Below, piece by piece: positions 13,036-26,172 of a stretch of 64,000 bases of DNA. The notes below the pieces were generated by a model. The model had not been told where the DNA came from and searched no databases. It was given only the letters and a program-made list of their open reading frames with translations. Source of the stretch: Sepioteuthis lessoniana (lineage: Eukaryota; Mollusca; Cephalopoda; Myopsida; Loliginidae); the NCBI GenBank assembly GCA_963585895.1, contig OY757915.1, forward strand, positions 96,487,905 through 96,551,904, read 5' to 3'. Numbering within the stretch: position 1 is the first letter of the stretch; every line of letters begins with the position of its first letter. The position numbers and the translations under genes were made by a program.

Positions 13036-16000
13036 TAGTATAATGGTTACCATTGTAGAAAATAGTGACCCGAGTTCAAATCCTGCTTGTGTGAAGGGGT
13101 TGGAGATATACATCTCCACACAGTGACTGGCATTCAAATCCTCGATGAGGCTTTTTCACCTATCACTAATACCCTTAAGAAAGGTATGAATCTATTCTCC
13201 TACCCACTATGGGTAAATAGTAGGCCACGCTAGCCTCTTTAATCTTGCTATAGTAACTGGTCTGGGAGAAGGGTTAAACTCAGTTTAAAAATTGACCTTG
13301 TGTCACATTTTGCTCATACAGAGGGGGTTGGGTATATATATCTCACCATACTTCAAAAGTCTAATATGATTTTCTCTTTATTTACCCACTTCTGTGGTAC
13401 AAATATTGTTGGTCTAATCTTTAGTTGATTCTATAATAGTTATCATTTTGTCAATAGTTTTATGTTTATATTACTAGAACAGGTACAGTATATCTCATTT
13501 TTTGTACAATGGTATAATATTCTTTGCTTATCATTCAGTTTGGCCATCTTAATTTGTGCCTTTTGGCCATGTCATAAATTGACTCAAAATGTACATGAAA
13601 TTTTTATTATTAATAATTTTGATAAGTATTATCCATCTTCCTAGTTCTAGTTGATTTTTATCAAATCTCACTATGTGATAGTCAATGCACTAGAAAGAAG
13701 AATAAGTTACCAGTGCAACTTACATCCCCTTTCTGCCTAGCAGAAACCTGGTTCTATGTAACAGTTGTTTCACCAACTTAACTACAAGAAGATAAATGGC
13801 ATTACAGATGCCTAACACCTATAAAAAGGCCTTGAAGACTCTTGTTTGATTGGTCAGTAACATTTACTAATTTATTTTACACATACACAAGTGTTAAGGA
13901 CATTTTTACAATTCCTTCAAGATCTGTCAATCATTATTATTAGTAATTTTTGAATTCAGAGTGTAGCAGAAAGAACTCTGTATGTTTGACTGTTGGTCAC
14001 GTCATATTTTCATCAATGGGAATGATGAATCCCATTTGGCCCAGATGACTTTCCCGGGCATATCAAATTCAGTGAAAGCCCACCAAACTACCTCTTCCTC
14101 AGCAACCTTCAGACAGGACGGATGTATTTCTGTCCGCTCCTTTACCAGCAGCAAGTCATTACCATGAGGAGAGCCGTCTGATTCATGGACCCTTGGGTCT
14201 ATACTTTGAGACCCAGGGGTTCCCAGTTGCAAATGAACTAGACGAATTAATTCCGCCTCTGACAATTCAGCTACTTCATTCCTGGACAACCTTTAAGGAG
14301 ACAGCAATTACTTCTCTCCCACAGCGACCAGGACCACACATCTACAGCTGAACATTCACTCCTGTTCTAAAATCTGCAACTCAATAGTGGCTATGTCTAC
14401 AGCAGCAAACATATTCCACTCTGACATTTAGCTGCTGTGATTCTTTCTCAACTTGATAACTATTTTCTTCCATCCTACGAGACTTGCAGCATAGAGGTAC
14501 CCCTTATTCTGGCTGCCATTAAACCTTCTTGAAAACCTTTCGATATCTCGTTCCGATTCATTTATTTTCCTTTAAATATAACGTGAAGGTAAACCGTCCA
14601 ACTTTCCGTTATAAGAGTTTTCCTAAACTGGTTGCTGTACCAAAGCTAAAGACCCGTCTACCCTAATATTTATCTGCTGTGGCATAGTGGCTAATGTACA
14701 GGACTGCAAAATTGTAGAGAGTTCAAACCCCAATCACTATGTTCACTTTCACACAAATTCCTTTGGGGGAAGCTATGAATCTTTATCCCCCAAAAGCTAT
14801 GCGTTGAATAGTACCACAACTGCTCTTCTACAAGGATGGTTTTATCAGTGAAATACTCATGAAGGTTGATATGCCATTAAACAAAGAAATGGAACCAAAT
14901 TAAATCAAACCAAAAGCAGCATGGTGTATCAGGAGAGATTTACTTACAATGAGTCCTTGGATGAGTTCTCTCACATTCATAATGGTTTCTGGCCTTTGAT
15001 TGGAAGCCAATTTCAGCAGAGTAGCCATAAAATTCTTGCATTTTCTTACATTGTCAAACATATTGGTGTTCTGACCTGTAATTTCAGAAGGAATTATATT
15101 AGCATTTTAATACTAAACACAAAAGATCCACAAAGATCAGATAGACTGAGAAAAAGCAATAGCTGTTGGCTGTCAAGATTTTTTGACCGTTTAAAACAAA
15201 AATCAGGAAGTAGCAATTTAAACTAAATCTTCTATGCTGATGCTTCTCAAACTATCTGATGTGGCATACTGGCAGGATATTTTACCAATGTGCCACATGT
15301 CAGTACCATAAAGAGCATTCCTACTGCAAGCAAGTTTGTGCAAAGTTTTCATTTCTGATCAAGTTCCAAGTATTTCTGTTGTATCACTGCATGTGAAAAG
15401 AATATAAAAATCAATACAGAAAGATTTTACAAATTTTCATTTTTAAATTACATGTATACCTCACCTTACATTGGTAATTCATTCTAAGAGGGGCAACTCA
15501 ATCGAAGACTACTGGTCTCTGATTTTACTTGTCACTAGGCTAAATCACGAATAACCATTCCTAGTTCTATATTTTATTTATAAATGCATTTTTAATATAT
15601 GGTCAATAAGAATCTATTTCAAGCTTACAAATAAATTTTAGTTTTTAATATAGTAAAGAAAAAAAAGAATCTAAATTTACAAATACATGTATGCACATGC
15701 TTGTAAATGTAGAGGTTTATAATTTGGCAATCTTCGACTCTTTATTTGTGAATGCGGTTTGCTCTAAGACATAAAATAAAATGATTTTGTAAGGTTAGAT
15801 AAAAAAAATACAGTTATTAAAATTATTTTGTGATAGAAAATAAAGTAAGTAAAGTTGGTGATCGTAGTCGAAGGTGACCAGAAGGCTCCCTTTTCAATGG
15901 CTACTACACCGAGGTGTAGGAGAGGGTGCTACACCTTTCCATGAATTGCTCCACTTTACCCTTGAGATATATATATATATATATATATATATTGCTGAGG

Positions 16001-19000
16001 GTTAAGCAAGTACCCTTTTTTTTTTTTTTAAAAGTCTTTGGTATAACGCAACCTGGGATTGAACCTAGGTCTTCTGGACCATTGGCGAACACTTTACCCA
16101 CTAGGCCACTGAGCCGGTTTGTTAAATTTACCAATATTTACATTCATTATGATTTTATATACTCTTATCCTTATTTATTAGATAGTAATATGATTTTATG
16201 TGTTTTTAATGTTTTTTCTAGTGATATTACGACTTTAATATTTGTGACAAACAGATGTAAAGTCAAATAAAATGACAACCTTAATTTTTATTTTTCCATG
16301 TATTTTTATTTTTATAAACAATGTATAATTAAGAACAAATTAACTTGAAACAATGTAACCCGAGGTATACCTGTATTATAATGTAAAACTGAAAACTTGC
16401 AAATGTACTGGCAGTTGATGACTTATGCACCAGCACGCATACCACTACTTTGAGTAGTGCTGCTCTTCATTTCAGAAGTACTGTTCTAAAGTTTGTTATA
16501 CATATAATATATTTAGGCAAAGACAAATTGACCAGATCCTGCAACCAGTCTCTTCTGTTCTGAAACACTGGTATCAGCTAAGTATCAAGCATTTTATTCT
16601 TAATTTACTAATAAGAGTACCGATTTATATTCAATTTTCTAAGAAATATTTTTTTTTTTTAATCGATTGGTCGAAAACTGCATTTTTGTGGTAGCTTTTT
16701 GAATTCATGAAATTCTAACTGGCCAACATAATTGGAGTAAATTATATCAATTTAAAATGAGAAAGATTGTCTTGATTTTGCCAAATACAATCCATTCTCC
16801 TGGAATCAAGAGTCTTGATGAAATATAATTTATTTCAACTTTATGTGTGTTACAGTGCACAAACTTTTCCATGGAATTACACAGTTGGCAATGAGATGCC
16901 ACTATGTAAGCTTATGTACTGTGTAACTGTAAGAAGGATATCTTGTATAGGTTATTTGGGGCAAAATATCACAAGGGCTGACAGACCTTACACTTGATGT
17001 TGAGATTTGACTCCTGTGAGTTGCTGTTGAAAGGGATATTTCAGACAGAATGAAATTAAGAATCATGCAATGAGGTAACTGATGGTAACCTCCTAAACAG
17101 GACTTTGCAAACCGTTTTGAAAATTAGAAGAGACAATAGGATAAGTATGAAAGTGTCAGGTTCAAAAACGGAGTACTTTGAAAAGTGGGGGGGGGGAAGG
17201 AAATTAAGGAACTAGTGTTACTTTTTATTAAAACTAGATGAATGTAATTCTGGATCAAATTAATATAGAAATCATTCAAAAGAGTCAGGGTTTTGAGTGC
17301 TTGCAGCTGTGTTTCCAACCATTTTCTTCAAGAAAAGTTATTTATTTTTAATGGAATTTAGACAAAAATGTTACTTTTCAATTGTCTCAAGCCATTGAAT
17401 TTTGATATGGCTTAAGACAATGAAAATTAACTTTTCTAAATTTCATAAATTGAACCATTCTTAAAAATGGTTGTAGATGGCCAAAAGCACTCAAAACCTT
17501 GATTTACCCAACATTCCACCATGTCAGAATATGGCACAAGGCCATTTTACGGTGGCGTCTGGTCTTTTGAATGATTTCTACATTCATTTGATACAGAATT
17601 ACAAAGGTTTTATATGCTTCCTTGTCCATTCTTTTTAGTAAGAAAAAGAGAAATAAAATGAAGGAAGGATATGACTGAATTCTAGTATATCCCTTTTACA
17701 AGAGGAACTCATGGTTTGAGTCTATTTTTAAAAAAGTTGCTAAATTCGTTTTTTAACCAACTTTCCACTAATAAAAAAAAAAAAAAAATAAATAAAAAAT
17801 AAAAAAAATCAGCCCAAATGTCTTAAGTATTACACACAAAAAATAACTCACCTGGTATAACTCCACTAGCCTGTGTGACAGATGCTGAACCTGGCACAGC
17901 AGTTGTTGATGCTGTTGCCGTATGACTAACTGTTGAAACATTAGAATTGTGTAGAGACACAATCGGTGTATGATTTACAGGCACCGTATGTCGTAACACT
18001 GTGTGATGGGTTGTAGTAGGAACCTGACCTTGGGGCTGCTGGATGGTCAGGATAGTTGGAGTCTGTTGTCTTGGTTGACCTTGGGTAGTAACAGTCTGAA
18101 ATAAAATTCACAAATGCATAAGTAGACATTTTTGGTGAAAGCAAGTGTATACAGTAACAAGACCAACTTACTGTACTGAATTTAAGTCTGATATTTTCAA
18201 CCAAGTATTATTTTACTATACATTGTAAATTTTATATTTTGGGCTCAGGGAGATCATAGCAGATAATTTTAAAGGGTTTAATATAGAGACGATTTCTGGA
18301 ATAGATTTAAACAAAGATGCTAGTAACCTAGAGCTAAGTTTGAATGTGTTTTAATTTTGTGAACTTAAGTACAGGGTATTTTAAAGACCAAGTGTTTAAA
18401 TGTATAAACTGTAAAAACAAATAAAATATGAGTAGCCTGCATTAGATTTTGAGCCAATTACCAATCAATAGGTATGATACCATGTCATAATATGTTTCAT
18501 TTTGTAAACGAAAATCATATCCAAGTGTAGTAATTATTATAGTCACAGGAAGCACTTAATGTTTTTAGTCTTCAGATGCAAGATAAAATTATCCTTTGAG
18601 TTACAAAATAATCCTCATAAAAAAAAAAAAGGGGGGTGGGCAAGATATAAAGCATGTATATTGTGAAGTGCAATTTACAGCTTCAATTTATAAAGTACAG
18701 CTCATCAGTACTAGGGTTTGTCAAGTTTTGCGGTATTTGTATTTCAAATACAAGGGGATGTTCGGGTCCAATTACCTCATTAAACAAAAACTAACCTAAT
18801 CCTGTTGTGGACTAGCCTATCACCCTTTTTCTAGGACTAGTTGAACTGGTCCATGATTGCTTGTTTACTACAGTTTAGAACAGTGGCAAAAAGACAGAGA
18901 CCTTACACAAACCGTCTATGTAATAACAATTCTTAGCACTGCTGTAAACTACTAATTCATACACACCAGTACGCAGAAACATTCTAGGTTCCAGTATACA

Positions 19001-19483
19001 ACACTTATATCAACCTCTGTGGGTCATTTAATACAAATCATATACACAAAAAAATTCTAAGTGAATAGTTTGTTGGCAATTATATTTGTTTTCTTTTATA
19101 TCTTTTTGTAGATCCCAAGGTTTAGTATTTAGGAAGAAGTCTTTTAGGTCATCTGCCCTATCATGCCAGATTCCAACTTGTTCAAAATCAATCAGTATGG
19201 TTTTATGGTACATGATTCTTGACATGTTATACACATTGAGGGTTTATTTGTCTTTGAGCAAGTGTTTTTGTGTGATATGTGAATGTCCTATATGGAGTCT
19301 GGCCAGCACCAGACTTTTCTTTGTATGTCCTGGGTACTATTCACCAATGTTTGGCTGGATACTGTGTAATTTATTGGTTTTGACAAGTGTTCCATTTGTC
19401 TTTAATGGTTTTTTAGATAGCTGGTTGGAGGTTAGTGTGGCCTAATGAGTAGAGTGTTCGCCAATGGTCCAGGAGTCATACAA

Positions 19484-19521
<38 letters not shown>

Positions 19522-22500
19522 TACTTGATGCTGCCTTGCTTAACACTCAGTATTATAAGGTGAGGATCAAGGGTAAAGTGAAGCAATTCAGGGAATGGAG
19601 TAGCACCCTCCCTTACATCTCGGTGTAGTAGCTAATGAAAAGGAAGCATTCAGATCACCCTCGACTAAGGTCACCAGCATTACTACTTAGTGTCTCATGT
19701 TTGAAGGGCGAGTTTTTGCTGCTTTAGCTTTTTTTTTTTCTTCATTTCCATGGATACCAGTATGACTTAGTATCCAGCACAGCATTACATTTTTTATCGA
19801 GTCATAATATCTATTCCATCTAATAAATTGGTAGTGAGTGGATCAGTCATTTTTAATGACTTTAGGAGTGATATGGAGATGGTAAAGATGAGGAATATTT
19901 GGTATTCCCTAGAGTTTATGATGACTTAGGCTAAATCAACAATGATATATATGGAGATGTTTCCAAGTTTAATTTTTTTTTTTTCCCCAAAATGAGCAGA
20001 TGTAAAGAAGAAAAAAAAAAAAAAAAAAAAAAAAAGCATCTAAGGTTAATCTTAGTTCTTGGAGGTGTAAGGTGTTCCTCTCTTCTGTATGATTTTCTTG
20101 CAGTTCCACATATGAAAACCATAATCTAAATTGGATCAAGGAACAGTAGAGTTTGATTAAAGCAGCTTTGTTAGTGCTGCATTCAGAGTGAGCAAGGAGT
20201 GAGGAGCTGCATAGCTTTATAACATTTGTTTTTAAGTATTTTATGTGCGAGAGTCAAATATGTCGGTATTTTTACTGATCAATTATTTTTTATTTATCTT
20301 TTTTTTTGTGTGGGGGGGATGATGTAATTTATCAACTGGTAAAAAATGTAAGCATTGTTTTTTTTTTCCATTTTTTTTTTTTTTTAAAATTGGAAGCCGT
20401 TTTCTGTGGTCCATTGGTTTTACCTTATTGATACGCAGTTAACATTCTGTTAGGCGCATATTTTTTGCTTAGTAGTATACTAGGAAATCAACTAAGTATA
20501 GAGCAGAGTTTTAATGAGAGAGAGAAAGAGAAAAAAAAGAAAAGAAAAGACACACACAACATGCAAGAAACAAATTTTATTACAATCAACATCAGGCATG
20601 TACCTAATTATGTTTTCATGGTTATGAGGGCAAAGTCAATGGCACATACTTCTGCAGTGAAGATGGAGCTTTTCATTGGAAGGGCCTTTTGTGAATGGTT
20701 TTATAGAGGACAGTGACATAGGCTGTTTTATTGTGATACTTGGAGCCATCCATAAATTTATATATATATTGATGGTCAGGATGGTGTAAGAGGATAGTGT
20801 GAAATTTTTCCAGTCAAGTGCTGGCATGGGTTTTTGTCTTGTGGAATTTGTTTAATTGGAGGATTGTGGTTTTTTTTAAAGGATCCAAGGTGGTATTTGT
20901 AATAGGATACTTTTATGAACACTTGTAACAAATTGCTGGTTCTTGGTAAATAGGCTCCATCCAAAGGCCAAATGGTTTGGTTTTTTTTTCTTTTTGTTCA
21001 TACTGTTTGTATTTGCAGTTGAAGATGCAGTCACAAGCTGGGTTGGAAGGGCAGGATTTCAGTTTTGTGTAATACTGCAGAGCCAATTTTTCACATCCGA
21101 GTTGCTTCATGAGCTTCAGTGTATAAACCAACTATTGGAGAAGTTCTGAAGGCTCCTAAGACCAGTCTTAGGCCTTTGGGGTGGATTGGGTCGAGCTTTT
21201 TAAGGTAGGACTTCCGAGCAGATCTATAGATAGAGATAGCATAATTTAACAGGGAACGGACTAGTGCTCTGCATAACTGAAGGAGCGCTTGACAGTCAGC
21301 TCCCCATTTTGTATGGGCAACTACTCGCAGGAGTTGCTGAGAGCAGGTGGTTTTAGTTTTTAAATATTTTATGTGGGAGATGAATGATAATTTCCTGTCA
21401 AAAATAACTCCCAGGAATTTATAATCGTTAATGACAGGTATTTCTGTGTCTTCTAGTTTTATGAGTGGGTCATTGTGCATTTTTCTCAATTGACAAAAAT
21501 ACACGCATCTTGTTTTGCTTTTGGATATCTTAAATCTGTTTGTGTTTGCCCAATGTGTTATTTTATTGATGCATTGTGGCAGTTGACATTTTGCAGTTCT
21601 CATATTTTGATCTGAAAGCGATACAGAATTCGTCAACATAAAGATAACCAATTCCAGGAGTAAGACACCTTGTAATACTGTTAATTTTTATATCAACAGT
21701 GTCACTGACAGAATACTCCCTTGAGGGACTCCCTCTTCCTGCTTATAGAGATTAGAAAATGTTGATCCAATTCAGACTTGGAACTGCCGATCCGAGAGAA
21801 AACTCTTTATGAAGTTTGGCAATCTTCCTCACAGTCCAAGGTTATGGAAATCTTTCATTATTCTGAACTTCCGAGTGGTCTCATAAGCCTTCTCCAGATC
21901 AAAGAAGACTGCTATCAGATATAGTTTCTGGATATTGGCCTCTCTTATGGAGGTTTCCAATTTAATCACATGATCCGTTGTTGATCACCATTTTAGAAAG
22001 CCACATTGAGAGTTGGTAATAAGTTTATTAGATTCAAGATACCAGACCAGTCTTTTGTTTACCATGTGCTCCATTGTTTTACACAGGCAACTAGTTAGTG
22101 CTATTGGGTGGTAGTTTGCCGAGTTTGAGTTGTCTTTCCCAGGCTTAGATATAAGAATGATTGCAGCTATTTTCCATGATTCTGGAAATGTTCCATTTAT
22201 CCAGATATCATTGAATATTTTCGGAAGATAGTTGAGAATTCTTTAAGCGTTTCAAAAATTCATAATGAATTTCATCTGGGCCGACTGCTGTATTATGTGA
22301 TGTTTGTATGGCTTTTTTAAGCTCTGCTAGTGTAAATGGTAGGTTATATTTCTCTGAATTATTTGTTTTAAAACCGAGTCTTTGTTTCACCGATTTGCTT
22401 TTGTAAGAAATGAATTGTGGATTGGAGTTTTTGAGAGAAGAATTTTCTGAAAATGTCTCGGCTAGTACTTCTATGTCTTTTCTTGTAGTTACTTCTGTTT

Positions 22501-25500
22501 GTTTTTTTGTGAGGTGTTTGAGGTTTTCCAGAGATTTTCCTAATCATCCTCCAGATTGTGTTGGTTGAGGAGCCCAGTTGGTGGACATAGTTTTGCCAAC
22601 TTTTCTTCTTGGCTTCCTTAATGAGTTTTCTTGTTTTTGCCCTGAGGAGTTTGAAGTCGTTGAGATTAGTAGTAGTGGTGGGTTGCTTATTGAATTAATG
22701 TAAGGCAGCCTTACGTAGGCAGAGCTTTTCTTCAGTCATCGTTGAACCTGGGAGTTTTGTGCTTATTCGAGGTTGAGGTTTTTGTTATACATTTGTTTGC
22801 TATTGATATTAATGTTTTCGTAAAATATTTTGTTTGGTCTGTGGTGTTAAGGTCTAGGAAGAGTTTTTGTTCACAGAAGGTTTCAATAGAAAAAAGAATT
22901 CACCAAGGAATGATAAATCTCTGGAGAAAAATTACATACTGCTCACATTGAAATAAAAGCGAGCTCAAAAAGTATTTCACTCAACTGATGCACCTATGTT
23001 TTCAACTTACCAACATAACTGATGCCACCATATTGAATACATAAACAAGTGCTAATCTATATATAAGTCTGGATTGGAGGTGTCTGTGGTATAATGGTTA
23101 TCGTTATAGGAAATGGACATGGCAACACAAGTTCAAATCCAGGACAAGGAAGTTGGCATTTCACATAGTGCTAATGCCCTTGGTTAGGTGTTTTTGTTTA
23201 ATGGCATATCAAACTTTGTAGGTTATTTAATGCCAAATCCATTCTCATAGAAGAACAGTAGTGGTACTATTAACCCATAGCTGAGAGGATAAGGGGGTTC
23301 ATACCTTTCCCAAGGGTATTTGCCCGAAAGTGAATGTAATAACACGACAGGAGTACAAACTCATTTACTACGATTCCGCAGCCCATTGCTTTAGCTAATA
23401 CTCTTGGGTAAGGTAGGAATCCAATTATTCTCCCTCCAGCAATGGGTAAATAGTAGGGCAAACTGGGTTCCTTACAATCTTGAGAAGGAAATTGAATTCA
23501 AACCTGTTAAACTCGGTTTAAAAGATTGATGTTGTGTCACATCTTGCCTGTACAGAGGGATTGGTAAATACATAGCCTGAATCAGGCCGCAAGAGGCATT
23601 GAGGTCTGAACTTGGATAAAACAATGAGTTAATAAAGATGGTGCTATCTAATGAAATTAGTTGACCAGTTTATATATCTTGGTAGCAATATCCTGTCTAC
23701 TAAAAGTAATTCAAACATAGAAAAAGCAGAGGCTTTCAATATGGAAATCTGACTGAATAAATTGAGAATACTTCCAAGCCAGAGTAGTGCAAGTACTATT
23801 GTATAGTTGCACCTTTAGAATAATGAAACACCTGGAGAGAGGGAAAAAAAAAAAAAAAAAAAAAAAAGTAACTACACTAAAAGCTGCATGCTGTTTTTAA
23901 CAAATCTGGGAAGCAACACTGCACGAAATAGCAGCTGTATAGTCAATTACTTCCCATCTCATAAAGCATCCATCTAAGACGAGCAAGACATTCTGGAGAA
24001 GTAAGATCAAACTCATAAGCCATGTTGTGCAGACTCCTACACATGAATACACCAGTGTTTGTGGACGAGCAATAATAATAGTTTGTGGACTGTATTATTT
24101 CTAAATTTCACTATGATTCCCCTTTCCACTTGTTTGTATCTATTGCAAGTTCTTGAAAATGCAGGATGGTTCTCAGTTCGAGCATTTAGTTTCATTGGGA
24201 CAATATTCCCCTATGTGGTCTGGGTCTTTTTGGCCACATGTTGCATAACTCAGACGTCCTGTGCACCTCTGTGAAATCAATATTTTTGACACTTAAAGCA
24301 CCTTAAGGATGCAGAATATAGTTCTGCTTTTATGAGGTAGAATCCAATTTTTATGTTCTTAGGAATTAGATTTGTTAAATGTCAAAATGTATGTGTGTAT
24401 TTCTTCACTACTCTTTCTAATGGTTATCCTTTTGTAGTCCATGACCTTTTGTTGTCCTAAGGCTGTATTTCCTCTGGGTTTAGCTAAAGATAACTCCTAT
24501 TTGTGACAATTTCCTTTGAGGTGTTCAATTTTCTCACACAAAAACACTGCACTTCAAATTGTGGAAGGGTTTTATTTTAATTAGGTTTTCAGCATGTTTT
24601 TTTGTTATCTACAAGTAGATTGCTGCTCCTATTTTTTTTCTCTCTCTCTCTCTCCACAGTTCAAGAGTTTACTCTGCTGGAGATCCCCCCCCTCAAATCA
24701 AGGAGACAGTTTGGCTAAAAAGTTTCAAGTGATTCAATTACAATAAACTTTGGGAATTCTTATTTCATTTTCTGATTCAGGTTTTATTTGGGTTTCGTTT
24801 GTATTTGCCATATTGGTCCTGTTCACCATTACCCACCAGGAAGTCCAACTTTACAGAGAATTTACAAGGGGGTAGGAAAATATACACGCCTTGGTTGATA
24901 CAATGGCTAGTATACTCTTGAGAGGAGGGATCAGATTTGAAGCCCCAGTTAATTTCAGGTTTTTAATACTCAACACTTAGCACCTTAAAGTTAAAAAGGT
25001 GGTTACAGTCTTGTATCTCAATGTCGTTGACCCTTCTAAAACCTTTAAGATAAGTGTTGGGTGCTTTTTGCCATAAGAGCAAATTGAATACAATTGGGAC
25101 TAAATCATATAGGTGTTAGAGCTTGACATGACCAACCAATTTATCAGATAGGGCCCCTCCAACAACTAGTCTAAACCAAGAAACCTGTCCTCAAGCATTA
25201 TGGGTCACTACATACTGCCAACAGGTGGCCTCATCAGTTGGGTACAATCAGTGTATTTTATAGCCCCAGCTGACAGGATAATGACAAGATTCTATGCTGT
25301 AAGCATACCTGTATAATATATAATACATGAACAAAGAATCTTTGTTGGGAAAGGTTTAAATTCAACTATGCTTTTTATTAATAAGTTGGTGACCGCAGTT
25401 GGGAGTAACCCGAAGACCCCCTTTCAATAGCTACTACACAGAGGTGTAGGGAAGGCGTTTCATTATTCTAATGGTGCAACTATACAATAGTACTTGCACT

Positions 25501-26135
25501 ACTCTGGCTTGGAAGTATTCTCAATTTATTCAATCAGATTTCCATGTTGAAAACCTCTGCTTTTTATACGTTTGAATTGCTTTTAGTAGATGGATATTGC
25601 TACCAATATTTCCCTGGATTGATACCATATAATGCTGAGTGTTAAGCAAGGAGCATTATGTACCATTTTTGAGTCTTTGGTAGGACTCAACCAGGGATTG
25701 AACCCCAGTCTTCTGGACCATTGGCGAACACTACTCATAAGACCAAAACATTGCTAAATTAGAGGAAAAATGTATTCTTAGGGACATCCCTATAAAAATG
25801 AGAGAGACACTATGAATAGAATTAACTTACCTTGGCATTGTGCAATTTTCCAGGCAGAACAGCAGTGTTTGTGGTGGTCTGTGGTTGAAGCACACTTGCT
25901 TGACTGGCTTGTACCAATACCAACTGACCCTGTTCATTTTTAACCAGCACAGTGCCTGGTTGGAGCTGAATACTTGTTGGAAGAGTGATAGCATTCTGAA
26001 AGATCAAAATTGAGATGGTAAAAAAAAAAAAAAAAAAAAAAAAACGTGCATAACAAAAGCAGGCTTAACAGGTTGACATGTGTTGAGGGAGGGGCATCAG
26101 AAGTTCAAACTTGAAAAGGTAAAACTGTATATCGT

Positions 26136-26172
<37 letters not shown>

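Larger units (their letters stand above)
18990..24870 (-). mobile_element. I/Jockey-like LINE, degraded and interrupted, ORF1 and ORF2 parts
   Basis: Reading right to left: ORF1 N-terminal block (about 24770-24650, PKFIVIESLE) and ORF1 zinc-knuckle region (24440-24090, LRCFKCQKY and further CCHC-like pieces). Then ORF2 reverse transcriptase (about 22890-21090, with NTAVGPDEIHYEFLK, EGVPQGSILS and a YVDE in place of the usual YVDD), connection and RNase H (SIFTAEVCAIDFAL near 20660), and a C-terminal block (19330-19030) ending in a short 3' UTR. Stops and frame changes are frequent. The endonuclease segment is missing or replaced by SINE-B/C (23078-23577) and an RTE fragment (23590-24090). A SINE-A copy interrupts 19439-19686. 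Clade assignment is from motif memory. Confidence 0.8.
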
